A stretch of DNA of 64,000 bases from Conchocele bisecta (Eukaryota > Mollusca > Bivalvia > Lucinida > Thyasiridae). The stretch spans positions 40,272,242-40,336,241 of the forward strand of contig CM055277.1 in NCBI GenBank assembly GCA_029237695.1. Direction: 5' to 3'. Position numbers and translations under genes: made by a program. The notes under the pieces are model-generated. The model did not search any database. It was given only the letters and a program-made list of their open reading frames with translations, and was not told where the DNA came from. Of the stretch, positions 10,076 through 20,694 are shown one piece after another (position 1 is the first letter of the stretch; the number at the start of each line of letters is the position of its first letter).

Positions 10076-11700
10076 GACTAAGAACAGTGAAAGATTGGAC
10101 ATACAAACGAGTGCCACAGGCATGACTTACCTAGGGGGTACGGGGGCATGCCCCCTCGGAAATATGAGAGGCCAGTTAGTGCAATCTGGTGTCTTTTATT
10201 GTCATTTTCCTTTTCAGCCATTTTGGGAATAAACATTCAGAAATTCAGAATTTAAGGACTTTCAAGCACCTTGTCAGATTTTCAAGCACTTCCAAGGCCT
10301 TGATTTTTTTCTTCAAATTCAAGTACTTTCAAGGTTTTCAAGGACCAGTAGGCATGTACATGAGACACCGGGTGTACAGCCCCGGTATTTGCCTGATTGA
10401 CCAATTGATTACTGGTGTTTAACGGCCTATAAACAGCCAGGGTCATGTAAGGCCGGGCCAACAGGATGGAGTATCCTGTATTCAACCTGTAAAAAATGAG
10501 GGAAATTCCCAAAATCAGAGCTCAAGATTTACATAAACTATATATTCAGCCCTGAAATTAGAATATCCTGACCTGGTGTCAGGTCCATGCCACACCAGAA
10601 TCACTTAGCTCACCCCAAAAGCAATACGATTAGCTTTTAATCCTATTACTTTCTCAATGGGGCATAACAGGATTAAGCTCTCAAGTACCAGGGGGCCGAA
10701 TTGGTTGTTACATGAGGGCCAAACCTTGTAAGTCGGCATTCCGGTAAGGATGAACGCCGATCGTTAAATTACCCTTCGCTACTCTCTCCTACCTACCACC
10801 ATGTTCTCTGAATAGTTTCACTTTCAGCTTATAATAATACCTCATATTTTGTCGTCCAAGAAATAGTGTTTTCTTCGGTGAGACGTAATACTTTTGCAGC
10901 TGGCAACGGCTGAAATATATAATATATATATAAACTATAATAATTCTTTATCATACAAAATGGCATCAGTGTAAATATAATTTGAGAACTGGTGGCCTTG
11001 ACCTCTGTAAAATATCATGAAGAATGCTGTTCTCAAGTTATCATATGAAAACTAAGTGTGTAAACCCAATCAATTTTTATAAGTATCGTCAAGATCTGAT
11101 AGACAGTACATGTAATAAAGTTAATTTTACTATATTGAAAGCCCATTAGCAATCATAACACCACTATAGATGAGATGTACAATAGGAAAGTATTATTTAC
11201 AACCATTGGATGCATCAAAGTTAACAACATTACCATAAGGTTACATCAAATCAGCAGCTTTTATTGCCGACCAAAACTCATGTGCATGAAACTGTTTTTT
11301 CAATTTTATTATTTTTCGACAGAAACTGATTTGGTTGTCGATCATTTGGTCAGTACCAGCTTGGTTGACACCCATATCAGTCATAGTCGACAATATAATA
11401 AATTGGCATCTCGGTCGACAATGAACTGCTAAAATATCCAGTGATTACCCAGTAGTCCATTCTGCACATCATGCACAGAAACTGTGAAGAAGAGTCGTCC
11501 ATTTCATCAACAGCATCACCAACACAGTAGTTGTCGAAGTGGTATAACCTCTTACATTGTCCACACTGTAGCTGTGGTTTAATATATACATGTAATCAGG
11601 TCATGGTCACTGTAGATAGACATCCGTCGGTCGATCTACAGATGCCTCAGAATTGCAGTGTTCTTTTTATCAGCAAAAGTTTTCACAGTTTAATTGCCTA
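10076..11700. other. Intergenic stretch with repeat fragments
   Basis: No gene is supported. Segment 10240-10350 (TTTCAAGGTTTTCAAGGACC) resembles a dispersed repeat common in animal genomes (from memory). Segment 10520-10790 is a diverged minus-strand copy of the SINE at 5202-5680, shown by shared AAATTAGAATATCCTGACCT-type ends and the GTAAGGATGAACGCCGATCG block. From 10800 to 11700 I see only AT-rich, non-coding DNA. Confidence 0.55.
10520..10790 (-). repeat. Diverged SINE copy
   Basis: On the minus strand, blocks matching the SINE at 5202-5680 occur in the same order: the CATGAGGGCC...ATTCCGG segment, the GATTAGC..TAATCCTATTACTTT stem, GGTGTGGC...CCTGACACCAGGTCAGG, and the CAGGGCTGAATATAT end. 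Several small deletions are visible and the (TCAC)n tail is missing. Confidence 0.65.
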
Positions 11701-12448
11701 TTTAACTCATTATGCCCTATACTACACATCACTGGTAATGCCCTACAGCTGCAGAGGTAAACCATGCCCTGCAGCAGCTATCTCTGCAGCAGTACCTGTC
11801 TCCCTGAGACAATTTCAGGAATTCCACATAAACTGAGAAATGTTTGTGTGTATCTTTATATAAATTGTCATAACTTCAAATGTAACTGCATAATCCAGCT
11901 GAAATTTTGCAGAAATAATAAGAATTGAATTATGTGAATAACAGTATAAAAAATAATATTCTAGGTTGGTGCCATGACTAAAAATTTAGTAGCCAAATTT
12001 ATAAAATAATGGAAAATGGAAAATACATTTACACAATCATTTAAAACATTTGCTTTTCAAATAACAAAACAGATATGTTTTCAAATAATTATTTAAATAT
12101 TATTTTATTATTTGTTAATGGCAATTTTAGTGATCAATAGCCAACCTAGAATATGTTACTACATGTACATGTAAACGAGTACAGTAAATACAAACTCACC
12201 ACTGTAAAATATTGTAGTCCATAGTTTTCTAATCCAATAAGATCCGTTTATAATCCTAATAAGTATACAATGTACCACAGATTAGCTTGTACTTTTGCAG
12301 TCTGACCAGGGCCTACACTGTTCGCCAATCACAAAAATAATATTTGTATAATTCCATTTTTTTTTCACTGTAAAATCCTTGTGTATATACATGTATTTTA
12401 CAAACTTTTTACACAGACTACATGTATCTACACTGTACACATTGCAAT

Positions 12449-13483
12449 TTATTTATTTCTCACCATATCCTGGTGATATGGCCGAAAACAATCCGGGCAC
12501 AGGTGGACATCACACTGCTCACATATGTACTTTACTTCACGTCGCCGCTTGTTTTTTGAACACTGGCGACATCGGCCCCTCCTGTCTGAAGACTTTACAT
12601 AATGGCCAGCACTAATTGTCGCCAGTGCCGCTCGTTCATTGCCGGAGTAATCGCCAATCAGCAACTTGGCCAAATTGGTGCGGAAGTCGACCATCGTCCT
12701 GTCTTTCACGCGACCAGTTTTTGTCCGCTGCTGGTGATTTTCAGACTCCCTCATCAAAATGAAACCATTTGTGACGGCGACGTCAAACAGGAACCAGAAC
12801 AGGTAGCACCACCACTTCTTTGAGGTGCGATAGGTGCTGTATTCTGTTCTCAGCTGGTCTGCGACGTCCACCCCGTTCATGTTGTTGTTGTAGTTGCCAA
12901 TTACAGATGGAGCGGGCACGTCCTTCGGCTCGCCACCCCGCGTTTTTCTTTTCACCGATGACGCCATGGTGGATGGGTCCTCGGCTGTGGACAACATAAA
13001 CGTAGGTTTTTTGTCCATCCACACACACGCAGTCATTTCCCCTTTCTGGGCCATCTTGTATTGCCCCTGTACCTTCACATCTTTCTTCCCGAGAAGATTC
13101 TGAGGGTATCCCTTCCTGTTGGAACGCACTGTTCCTCTGGCATATGTGCGATTTGCTAACAGTTTTTGGCACAAGTCTGGGCTCGTGAAGAAGTTGTCGG
13201 TGTTAACAATATGGTGGCGGCCAAACAACTTCTGTGTCAAGTCGAGTACCACCCTTGTGGCCAGCCCGACTTCTCTGGTGTTTCCGTCGCGTCCAGTATA
13301 AACTTGAAATTCTTCGGTGTAGCCATTTTCTGGACTCGCACGTACCCAGACCTTTATTCCGTATTTGGTTGGTTTGGCAGGTAAGTATTGCCGAAATGAC
13401 AGACGCCCCCTGAACTTCACCATGGCTTCGTCTACGCTAACATTCTGATGAGGTTTGTAGTTGGCTAAGCATTGCTCGAGAAC
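12449..13483 (-). CDS. piggyBac transposase, exon 2 (catalytic core and C-terminal finger)
   Basis: The exon opens at a CTTTCAG acceptor (13484-13490) and stays open to the stop at 12449. It carries the three catalytic Asp boxes in intact form: NVSVDEAMVKFRGRLSF, HHIVNTDNFFTS and MNGVDVADQ. KKWWCYLFWFLFDVAVTNGF and a C-terminal zinc-binding Cys/His finger follow (CRQC, CEQC, LCPDCF, PYH, residues about 285-320 of this part). That finger is typical of PGBD transposases. This is the best-preserved transposase in the window and the only one whose catalytic part is uninterrupted. Its upstream exon is frameshifted, so activity is doubtful. Confidence 0.93.
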   Translation of the reverse strand, partial: VLEQCLANYKPHQNVSVDEAMVKFRGRLSFRQYLPAKPTKYGIKVWVRASPENGYTEEFQVYTGRDGNTREVGLATRVVLDLTQKLFGRHHIVNTDNFFTSPDLCQKLLANRTYARGTVRSNRKGYPQNLLGKKDVKVQGQYKMAQKGEMTACVWMDKKPTFMLSTAEDPSTMASSVKRKTRGGEPKDVPAPSVIGNYNNNMNGVDVADQLRTEYSTYRTSKKWWCYLFWFLFDVAVTNGFILMRESENHQQRTKTGRVKDRTMVDFRTNLAKLLIGDYSGNERAALATISAGHYVKSSDRRGRCRQCSKNKRRREVKYICEQCDVHLCPDCFRPYHQDMVRNK

Positions 13484-14015
13484 CTGAAAGAAGACAAAAC
13501 ATGCAACTGTTATAATTTTGAAACATTTGTCTTTGACAAACAGTGCAGATCCGGATAAGACGACTCATTACGAGTCGGCTCATCTGGATCTGCACAGTTT
13601 GTTATTTGTTTTCCCTTTCCACACAAATAATTTTATTTAGTTTGTTTTTCATGTTTATTGTTAGTGTTATATTTTGAAAATTATAAAATATTCTGCAATA
13701 TTTCTTTGTAATAATTATAATTCTGACAGTGATACCAACAAAAGATGTATTTTCTTATTTTTTATTGCATCTGGGCTGATGATTTTAAAACATTCGAAGC
13801 ACATGCTCGTGCTCAAATGTTAATTGATCTGGGCCTGTGATTATAAAACATTCTAAGCATTGTTGTGCTTGAAATCGGCCAGTTTGTCAAAGACTGAGCC
13901 AGCTATGACCTAAACTCCCTGATTTTGAGCACGAATAAATGCTCAGAAAGTTTTATTTCAGGAAAAATTTCCAAATAAAAGCACGTCATTTGACACCCTT
14001 ACCTCATTACAAAAC
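13484..14015 (-). other. Intron of the piggyBac copy 3 gene
   Basis: Splicing at GT (14015/14014) and TTCTTTCAG (13484) joins RP to VLEQC, restoring the family consensus around HVRPV. An alternative GTAAGG donor slightly downstream would include an in-frame TAA. The intron contains a perfect-looking hairpin (about 13525-13605, GTGCAGATCCGGATAAGACG with its complement) of the AGTGTAGATCCAGATCA family, so a small repeat may have landed in the intron. Confidence 0.7.
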
Positions 14016-14636
14016 CGGACGAACAAGATGTAATTTGTCGTGTCCCGGTTGACCTCGTTGTGGATGGCCCTGTCTGTTGTTGGCGTGCAGATACTGCGCG
14101 ATTTTGTCATACCGGTCTCTCTTCATGACGCGCCGAATATTCAGGTTGCCGAACAGCGCATCTTTCGACCAATACATCTTTGTCTGTGGTAGCCGCAAAA
14201 TACTCATGTAGACGCGTATGCCAAACCATGCCAACATCTCCCTTGCAGTCACCTCAAACCAGATTGGATCTGGTTTCACTGCAGTCTTTTGTGTTGCATA
14301 TAGATTTGTCTGAGTCACTACATGTTCAACCAAAGTCGTGGCGAAAAATAACTGAAAGAAGTCCATCTCGTTTGTGTCTGGATCCAAAATCGTGGTAGGG
14401 CAGGCTCTGGACCAGAAAACGGCTTCTTCACAAGTCTATGTCGATCATTGACACGCCAAACTTCTGCTCTGGGTTCATCATCGCTCTCCCAGTCCGACAA
14501 ATCTGTCGTATTTACGCTCGAAATGTCACTTTCTAGCGATATATCGCTGCCAGAAAACCCCAGAGAACTCAGAGTCCGATCCGCCACTGTCGTAATTTGC
14601 ACCTGTCGATTGCCGATTTTCATTAATTTCGCTCAT
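14016..14636 (-). pseudogene. piggyBac transposase, exon 1 (N-terminal part, frameshifted)
   Basis: The likely start is ATG at 14634-14636 (MSEINENRQSTGANYDSGGS). An acidic Ser/Asp-rich tail follows (SGSDISLESDISSVNTTDLS), typical of piggyBac N-termini. The core start is NEMDFFQLFFATTLVEHVV, then EMLAWFGIRVYMSILRLPQT, KMYWSKD and QPGHDKLHLVRP before the donor. Two single-base frameshifts are needed to read through (near 14565 and near 14395). With these repaired the gene would be full-length for the family (about 560 residues by estimate). Confidence 0.88.
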
Positions 14637-14965
14637 TTTCACCAGTTTTCAACTTCAAATTGCAAGATTTTGACTCCACGCTTTCTGTTCAAACTTTCGA
14701 CTTCCGTTTTTGGAATGAATCGATTTTGTTTGTAAGCGACATTTTCATTGGTTTAAAATAAGTAGAGCTAGCATTTACAACATTTTTCCGACCAATGGTA
14801 AACGACGTAATAATGCGGCTTTCGGGAAGAGAACGTAAATAAACCGCACCGCATTTTTGCGGCTTCCGGCGTATCGATACAGGTAAATGCGACTCGTATT
14901 TGTGGCGTGCGGGTTACAGAGCAGTTCAAGTCTGCCGCGTATATGGGGCGCTAGGGCATAATGAG

Positions 14966-15522
14966 TTAAATACAAAGGTAAACTAGAAATGGATGCCCCC
15001 ACTACCACTTTATCACTGAAGAAAGCCACTGGCAACTCAAAACATTGATTGTTACAAAATATCTAAAAAGCAAAAGGTGGTAGTGACTGTGTGATGTATG
15101 TACGGACGTACGTACATACGCACAAGGGTAAATTATAATGCCTCCCAAATTAGTTTGGGTGGGGCCGATTAACAGGTTCTTTGACTAGCCCATACCATTG
15201 GTGGCAACAGAAATGATCTGTTTCACTGCTTTAAGTAGAAATGTCGTCACCCACGGACTGCCGGTTAGTGTATACCCACCGGACAGAGCACATTAGTAAC
15301 TGCCATAGTATCCCATCAACTCCCACCGACATTAGCAAAAATAAAGCCATTATATACCTTTTTTCATCGCTGTCTAATGTCACCTGCCACACTTGGGGCA
15401 GCAGTCCTAAGTTAAGGTGTTGCAAATAATAAATAAACAAGTTGGCCATGGCATGTTTGTTTGAATGCATTGTATGGACCGCACAACACACAACACCATC
15501 ACACATACCGGTTCCATCAACA
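14966..15522. other. Intergenic stretch up to the assembly gap
   Basis: No gene or element is recognised. There is a short run of GTACGTACGTACATACG near 15102. The rest is unremarkable AT-rich sequence ending at the run of N. Confidence 0.5.
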
Positions 15523-16022
15523 NNNNNNNNNNNNNNNNNNNNNNNNNNNNNNNNNNNNNNNNNNNNNNNNNNNNNNNNNNNNNNNNNNNNNNNNNNNNNN
15601 NNNNNNNNNNNNNNNNNNNNNNNNNNNNNNNNNNNNNNNNNNNNNNNNNNNNNNNNNNNNNNNNNNNNNNNNNNNNNNNNNNNNNNNNNNNNNNNNNNNN
15701 NNNNNNNNNNNNNNNNNNNNNNNNNNNNNNNNNNNNNNNNNNNNNNNNNNNNNNNNNNNNNNNNNNNNNNNNNNNNNNNNNNNNNNNNNNNNNNNNNNNN
15801 NNNNNNNNNNNNNNNNNNNNNNNNNNNNNNNNNNNNNNNNNNNNNNNNNNNNNNNNNNNNNNNNNNNNNNNNNNNNNNNNNNNNNNNNNNNNNNNNNNNN
15901 NNNNNNNNNNNNNNNNNNNNNNNNNNNNNNNNNNNNNNNNNNNNNNNNNNNNNNNNNNNNNNNNNNNNNNNNNNNNNNNNNNNNNNNNNNNNNNNNNNNN
16001 NNNNNNNNNNNNNNNNNNNNNN
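15523..16022. other. Assembly gap of 500 N
   Basis: Exactly 500 N, which suggests a scaffold gap of arbitrary length. Sequence beyond it belongs to the 190-bp array, so the gap probably lies at or near the border of the repeat region. Confidence 0.99.
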
Positions 16023-16285
16023 TGGCCTTTTTTCAACCTTGATATATCGTAAATGTGTCAGGTAGATATTGTATCTTGTAGGGATGTTTATTCGGAACAG
16101 TTCGATACTAGTTTAATTACTGTGGTACGCCCCAGAGTGCTCAGCCCTGGGCTTGAAGTTGGTAAATATTTTTTTTTTTATTTTTTTTTTTTTTTTTCGA
16201 GCTTAATATAACGTAAATTAGTCAGTTAGATATTGTCTCGTGTAGGGATGTGTTTTCTGAACATTTTGATACTAGTTTCGTTACT
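16023..16285 (+). repeat. 190-bp array units next to YR gene copy A
   Basis: About one and a half units of the long array, recognised by CAGGTAGATATTGTATCTTG, GATACTAGTTT, TTACTGTGGTACGCCCC and CTCAGCCCTGGGC. They border the 58-bp array that follows the 3' end of YR gene copy A. Confidence 0.8.
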
Positions 16286-16490
16286 GTTGTACGCATATTA
16301 GTGCACAATTGGGTTCGGTTTTTATCAGGCTAACAGCTTACTACCGCTGTCTTATAGTGTGCATAATTGGGTTTGGTTTTGTCAGGCTAACAGCTTACTA
16401 CCGCTGTCTTATAGTATGCATATTTGGGTTTGGTTTTTATCAGGCTAACAGCTTACTACCGCTGTCTTATAGTATGCACAATTAAAGTGT
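16286..16490. repeat. 58-bp array (array B) at YR copy A, about 3 units
   Basis: Units read ATAATTGGGTTTGGTTTTGT, then CAGGCTAACAGCTTACTACC and GCTGTCTTATAGT. The same array with about 7 units stands at 35628-36005 and with about 9 units, reversed, at 44275-44825. In each case it lies 3' of a YR gene, beyond array A. Single diverged units lie at 29195-29240 and, reversed, 48724-48772. Confidence 0.93.
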
Positions 16491-16709
16491 GTTTGACATT
16501 CGTCCGCAATAACCTTTGGGAAGTTTAAGAATACAAACTTCCCAAGCGCTATTGCGGTCCCCCTCCTGGCACGTGGAGCCTGTCAAACGTAGGAGAGTTC
16601 CTCCCCACCCCCCAACCATCCCCCTAACCAACCCATGAACCCCCAAAAAAAATACAGCTAGGGTCGTAATAATCACAGCAGTCGCAATAATATTACATGT
16701 ATGTACAAT

Positions 16710-16970
16710 ATATGATATAACTAATGGTCAAGGCGGGAGTCCAGCTCCGGCCCATCGCATTAGTTGCAATAAATAAATTAACATGTATTTACAATAGCTA
16801 ATGCAACTAATGGTCAAGGCGGGAGCCCAGCTCCGGCCTATCACAGTAGTTGCAATAAATAAATTAACATGTATTTACAATAGCAATAAATAAATTAACA
16901 TGTATTTACAATAGCTAATACAACTACTGGTCAAGGCGGGAGTCCAGCTCCGGCCTATCGCAGTAGTTGA
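16710..16970. repeat. 95-bp hairpin array (array A) at YR copy A, 3-4 units
   Basis: Each unit has AACTAATGGTCAAGGCGGGA, GTCCAGCTCCGGCCTATCGC and AGTAGTTGCAATAAATAAAT. The ends CAACTA(C/A)TG and CA(G/A)TAGTTG are complementary, so each unit can form a stem around the GC-rich middle. The same array is found 3' of YR copy C (36290-36565) and of copy D (43978-44260, reversed). Its constant place suggests a terminal or subterminal element of the mobile unit. Confidence 0.9.
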
Positions 16971-17051
16971 TAAATATAAATAAATAGCAACCCCAACCCT
17001 ACGACACTATGGATAAAAAATACCCTAGCTGTCACTGACCGCACTGTACAG

Positions 17052-18101
17052 CTACCTCCTCCTCTGCAGCGTGACGATCTTGTCCCGTATCTGCTGTACA
17101 GTGCGGTGCAGCTTCTGAAGAACCGGATGCCGTCTAATTTCCCCCATATAAATTCGCTGTCCGGTCTATCTGGTGATGGAACGCCTGCTGGACCAGCCAG
17201 GTCTCATCTTCTTCCCAGAGAGAGCGTCTTGTCCTCGGCAGCGGCATGTCGTCGTCGTCGTCATCGTCGTCGCTGTCGACTCTGTAGTCATCGTCGTCGT
17301 CGTCGTCCATCGTCGTCGTCGTTCTGGTCCTCGTCGTTCTGGTCGTCGTCGTCGTCCTGGTCCTCGTCCTGGTCGTCGTCGTCGTCCTGGTCGTCAACGA
17401 CGAGGTCGTCGTCCTGATCGTCGTCGTCGTCGAGGTCGTCGAGGTCGTCAACGTCGAGGTCGTCGTCCTGGTCGAGGTCGTCGAGGTCGTCGTCCTGGTC
17501 GTCGTCGTCCTGGTCGTCGTCGTCCGTAAGGTGGAGTAGAAAGTCGGGGGTGTCGTCGTCATCCTGGTGGTCGTCGTCGAGGAGGTCGTCACTCAGCAGC
17601 AGGTCGTCGGGGGTGTCGTCGTCATCGTGGTGGTGGTCGTCGTCTGTGTCGGTGTCGTCGTGGTGGTGGTCGTCGTCGTCGGGAGTCCGGAACACCACAA
17701 CCTCGTCGTCCCCGTAGTGGTAGAAAACATCGTCGTCGTCCCCTCCCTGCTGGTCAGCGTCACGGGGAGGCGGCGGTTGCTGGGCCGCAGCTGCCTCGAC
17801 GACGACGGGAGCCTCGGGATGGACGGCCGGGAAACACGGGTCGTCCCCTCCCTGCTGGGCAGTGTCACGGCGTGGTGTCGTTTGCTGGGCCGCAGCTGCC
17901 TCAACGACAACGGGAGCCTCGGGACTGACAGCCGGAAACACGGGTCGTCCCCTCCCTGCTGGGCAGTGTCACGGGGTGGCGGCGGTTGCTGGGCCGCAGC
18001 TGCCTCAACGACGATGGGAGCCTCGGGACGGACGGCCGGGAAACGTAAGAGAACGGGTCAAACACGGACGGGTAAATGTGTCTGGTGTCGCCGCCCAACG
18101 C
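17052..18101 (-). pseudogene. YR-element gene copy A: ALGGDT exon, Asp-rich tract, Myb-like C-terminus
   Basis: From a TTTTGCAG acceptor at 18102, the minus strand reads ALGGDT, then three tandem copies of a roughly 33-residue block (FPAV.PEAPVVVEAAAAQQ, about 18030-17740). Next come DDDDVFYHYGDDEVVVFRTP and a long Asp/His-rich tract encoded by GAC/GAT repeats (about 17690-17290). The C-terminus is MPLPRTRRSLWEEDETWLVQ, a helical Myb/SANT-like domain ending with RDKIVTLQRRR and a TAG at 17052. The acidic tract and the C-terminal domain are in different frames, so there is at least one frameshift in the trinucleotide repeat. No finger, core-binding or recombinase exons occur in this copy; it looks like an internally deleted version of the gene in copies B and D. 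Confidence 0.7.
17230..17690. repeat. GTC/GAC trinucleotide-rich tract coding poly-Asp
   Basis: On the plus strand GTCGTC runs alternate with CTGGTC and GAGGTC; on the minus strand this is GAC and GAT codons. The homologous tract in copy C (36830-37150) is shorter and differs in length between blocks, showing slippage. Confidence 0.95.
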
Positions 18102-18246
18102 CTGCAAAAGTAAGATAACGGGTCATTGCGCTTCCGCACATATCCATGGGTCTGCACTGGTCGCAAATGCCATAAGCCCCCAACAAGTAACATAGATGTA
18201 ACATACATACAAGGAACATATATATAATTATGTGAGTATCACTTAC

Positions 18247-18297
18247 CGCTAATCTCCCTTCCAACAGTTCTGCCCGCTTTTGCAAGATACTAGACAA
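18247..18297 (-). pseudogene. YR copy A, first exon (coiled-coil end)
   Basis: The segment encodes SILQKRAELLEGRLA and ends at a GTAAGT donor (18241-18246, minus strand). It matches the end of the first exon in copies B, C and D (GWRQRA..LE.RLA) but lacks the upstream part with DGGELI..LM.EISVL. Confidence 0.65.
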
Positions 18298-18362
18298 GAC
18301 AAGACAAGTTATTCTGGCTGTAAAATACAGAAAGAATGACAGTGATTACGTCACTTTGCTGT

Positions 18363-18370
18363 CTTTTATA
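18363..18370 (-). promoter_or_regulatory. TATA box of YR copy A
   Basis: On the minus strand GGTATAAAAGACAGCAAAGT is followed by ACGTAATCACTGTCATTC and the first exon. The same block precedes copies B (33531-33538) and D (39445-39452). In copy C it is stretched by T insertions. Four-fold conservation ahead of the same exon supports a core promoter. The GTGACGTAATC stretch resembles a CRE-type site. Confidence 0.75.
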
Positions 18371-18399
18371 CCAAATTAGTGCGTCATATCCGAGTCTTT

Positions 18400-18800
18400 G
18401 ACGAATCCAAAAGTGGAACCAGGGGTGTTCTAATAATTGTTAAATATATAACGAATAGAGATTTTGAGCTACTTTTTGTGGCACATTGTAGAACTATCTT
18501 TCCGGAAAAGAATGATACTATTAACATTACAGTGGTACGTAAACTCGTGCTGCAATCGGGCTCGTACGCGATCCATCAAACGGGTCAGTCGACTGCGCCA
18601 TTGGGGCAAAATGATTTGGATTTTCGAGGCTGCATAATTATATGGAGGGCGATGCCTGTAATTCGAAAACCCTTGAATGTATTAAGCTCATATTTTCGGA
18701 ATATGTTGTTTGTCGTGCTGAGTGTAAATATGGGTTGGCGACTAAATGCGGGTGATGTCACGTGACCCAAAATAGTGTATTAAACGCTAATGTTTTTTTT
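18400..18800. repeat. Upstream region of YR copy A, a diverged 190-bp array unit
   Basis: GTAGAACTATCTTTCCGGAA, ATGATACTATTAACATTACA and GTGGTACGTAAACTCGTGCT line up with the array phrases GTAGGGCTGTCTATTCCGGA, TTGGTACTATTTGCGTTACT and GTGGTGCGCCCCGGAGTGCT. GTCACGTGAC follows at 18757-18766. So the gene's upstream region and the array share an origin. The same region is found ahead of copies B (33540-34000), C (37800-38075) and D (39000-39440). Confidence 0.75.
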
Positions 18801-18817
18801 GCGACCGTATGTTTTTA

Positions 18818-20694
18818 GCTCACCTCAGCGAAGCTTATGTGAGCTATTGTTACCGCAATGTGTCCGTCGTCCGTCGTCTTCTCCTCGGTAACCATTGGGT
18901 CTATAGTCACCAAACTTCATGGTCATGGTCCTTAGGTAGGGGGATTACAAAATTGTTAAAATGACGTCATTACGTAATCCAAGATGGCCGCCGTCTAAAA
19001 ATAGCACAAATTCTTAAAAAATCTTCTTCTCAAGAACCGCCAACCGGATTTCGAAAAAACTTGGTAGGAATGATCGATGTACATTGCTCTTTCAAAGTTG
19101 TTAAAATGGTGACCCTGGGGTCAAAAATGGGCGTGGACCGTGGGGTCAAATTGTGGTCAAATTTTATTTTTGACTGAATATGGTCATTTCATATATCAAA
19201 TTGAAGGTATCAATGAGGCGATCACTCTGGTGCATTTTTTGTCGAAATCGGATTGTTATGTCATCCAAGATGGCCGCCGAAAGGTCAAAAGGTCGTTCTT
19301 TTATTAGAGATTTAAAAATTCTTCTTCACTTGAACCGCTTGGCCCATGGTAGCCAAACTTAAGTTATGGTCCATGGGTGAAGCCTTTTCAGATTTGTTAA
19401 AATGGAGGTCATCGCTAATCCAAGATGGCCGCTGTCTAAAAATAGCAAATTCTTAAAATTGGGGTCAAATTTTATTTTTGACCGAATATGGTCATATCAT
19501 ATATCAAATTGAAGGTATCAATGAGGCGATCACTCTGGTGCATTTTTTGTTGAAATCGGATTGTTATGTCATCCAAGATGGCCGCCGAAAGGTCAAAAGG
19601 TCGTTCTTTTATTAGAGATTTCAAAATTCTTCTTCACATGAACCGCTTGGTCCATGGTAGCCAAACTTAAAAGTTATGGTCCATGTGTGAAGCCTTTTCA
19701 GATTTGTTAAAATGGAGATCATCGCTAATCCTATATGGCCGCCGTCTAAAAATAGCATAAATTCTTAAAAAATCTTCTTCTCATGAACCACTAGCCGGAT
19801 TTCGACGAAACTTGGTAGGAATGATCGATGTACAATGCTCTTTCAAAGTTGTTAAAATGGTGACCCCGGGGTCAAAAATGGGCGTGGCCCGTGGGGTCAA
19901 ATTTTATTTTTGACCGAATATGGTCATGTTATATATCAAATCGAAGGTATCAATGAGGCGGTCAGTCTGGTACATTTTTTGTCCAAATCGGATTGTTATG
20001 TCATCCAAGATGGCCGCCGAAATGTCAAAAAGGTCGTTCTTTTATTAGAGATTTCAAAATAAAAATTCTTCTTCACATGAACCGCTTGGCCCATGGTAGC
20101 CAAACTTAAAAATTATGGTACCATGGGTGAAGCCTTTTCAGATTTGTTTGTTATGGAGGTCATCGCTAATCCAAGATGGCCGCCGTCTAAAAATAGCATA
20201 AATTCTTAAAAAATCTTCTTCTCGTGAACCGCTAGCCGGATTTCGACGAAATGATCGATGTACATTGCTCTTTGAAAGTTGTTAATGTTAAAATGGTGAC
20301 CCCGGTGTCAAAAATGGGCGTGGCCCATGGGGTCAAATTGGGGTCAAATTTTATTTTTGACTGAATATGGTCATGTCATATATCAAATTGAAGGTATCAA
20401 TGAGGCGATCACTCTGGTGCAATATTTGTCGGAATCGAATGATTATGTCATCCATGATGGCCACCAAAAGGTCCATTTATTCAAGATTTTTAACGTCTTT
20501 TTCTCAGGAACCACATGGCCGATGCTGGGTGAAGCATTTTCAGATTTTGTAAAATGAGTCATCGCTTAATCCAAGATGACCGCCATCTAAAAATAGCACA
20601 TTTTTTTAAAACACATGAACTCAATGTCACATTCTCCTCTGCTGTTCATGGAGTCAGGTGAGCGAATTAGGGCCATCATGGCCCTCTTGTTTTC
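18818..20694 (+). mobile_element. Dispersed repeat with AGCTCACCT / AGGTGAGCG ends (copy 1)
   Basis: It starts AGCTCACCTCAGCGAAGCTT and ends CAGGTGAGCGAATTAGGGCC, so the ends are partly inverted. The interior is several diverged duplications of a roughly 500-bp block built around CCAAGATGGCCGCC, GAAACTTGGTAGGAATGATC and AAAATGGGCGTGG. No open frame of note exists. It interrupts an array unit whose undisturbed form is seen near 33985-34020. Reversed copies lie at 44870-45400, 49084-53482 (interrupted) and 61900-62045. From memory this is a common repeat in bivalve genomes; its superfamily is unclear. Confidence 0.75.

Larger units (their letters stand above)
11706..14965 (-). mobile_element. 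Complete piggyBac-type element (copy 3)
   Basis: The element is bounded by TTAA on both sides (11702-11705 and 14966-14969), the diagnostic target duplication of piggyBac. It has 14-bp terminal inverted repeats CTCATTATGCCCTA at 11706 and, reverse-complemented, at 14952-14965. ATGCCCTAC and ATGCCCTGC occur again just inside the left end and could be subterminal transposase sites. The 3260-bp body carries one transposase gene on the minus strand with a single intron. Left of the gene (11720-12448) is about 700 bp of AT-rich non-coding DNA. Confidence 0.95.

Noticed and set aside
15407..16065. Open frames running through N
   Set aside because: Unknown bases cannot support a coding call; the same holds for 37929-38655.
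17106..17529. Ser- and Arg-rich plus-strand frames over 17.1-17.5 kb and 36.7-37.2 kb
   Set aside because: They are the antisense reading of the GAC/GAT poly-Asp tract, which has the supported frame and splice sites on the minus strand.
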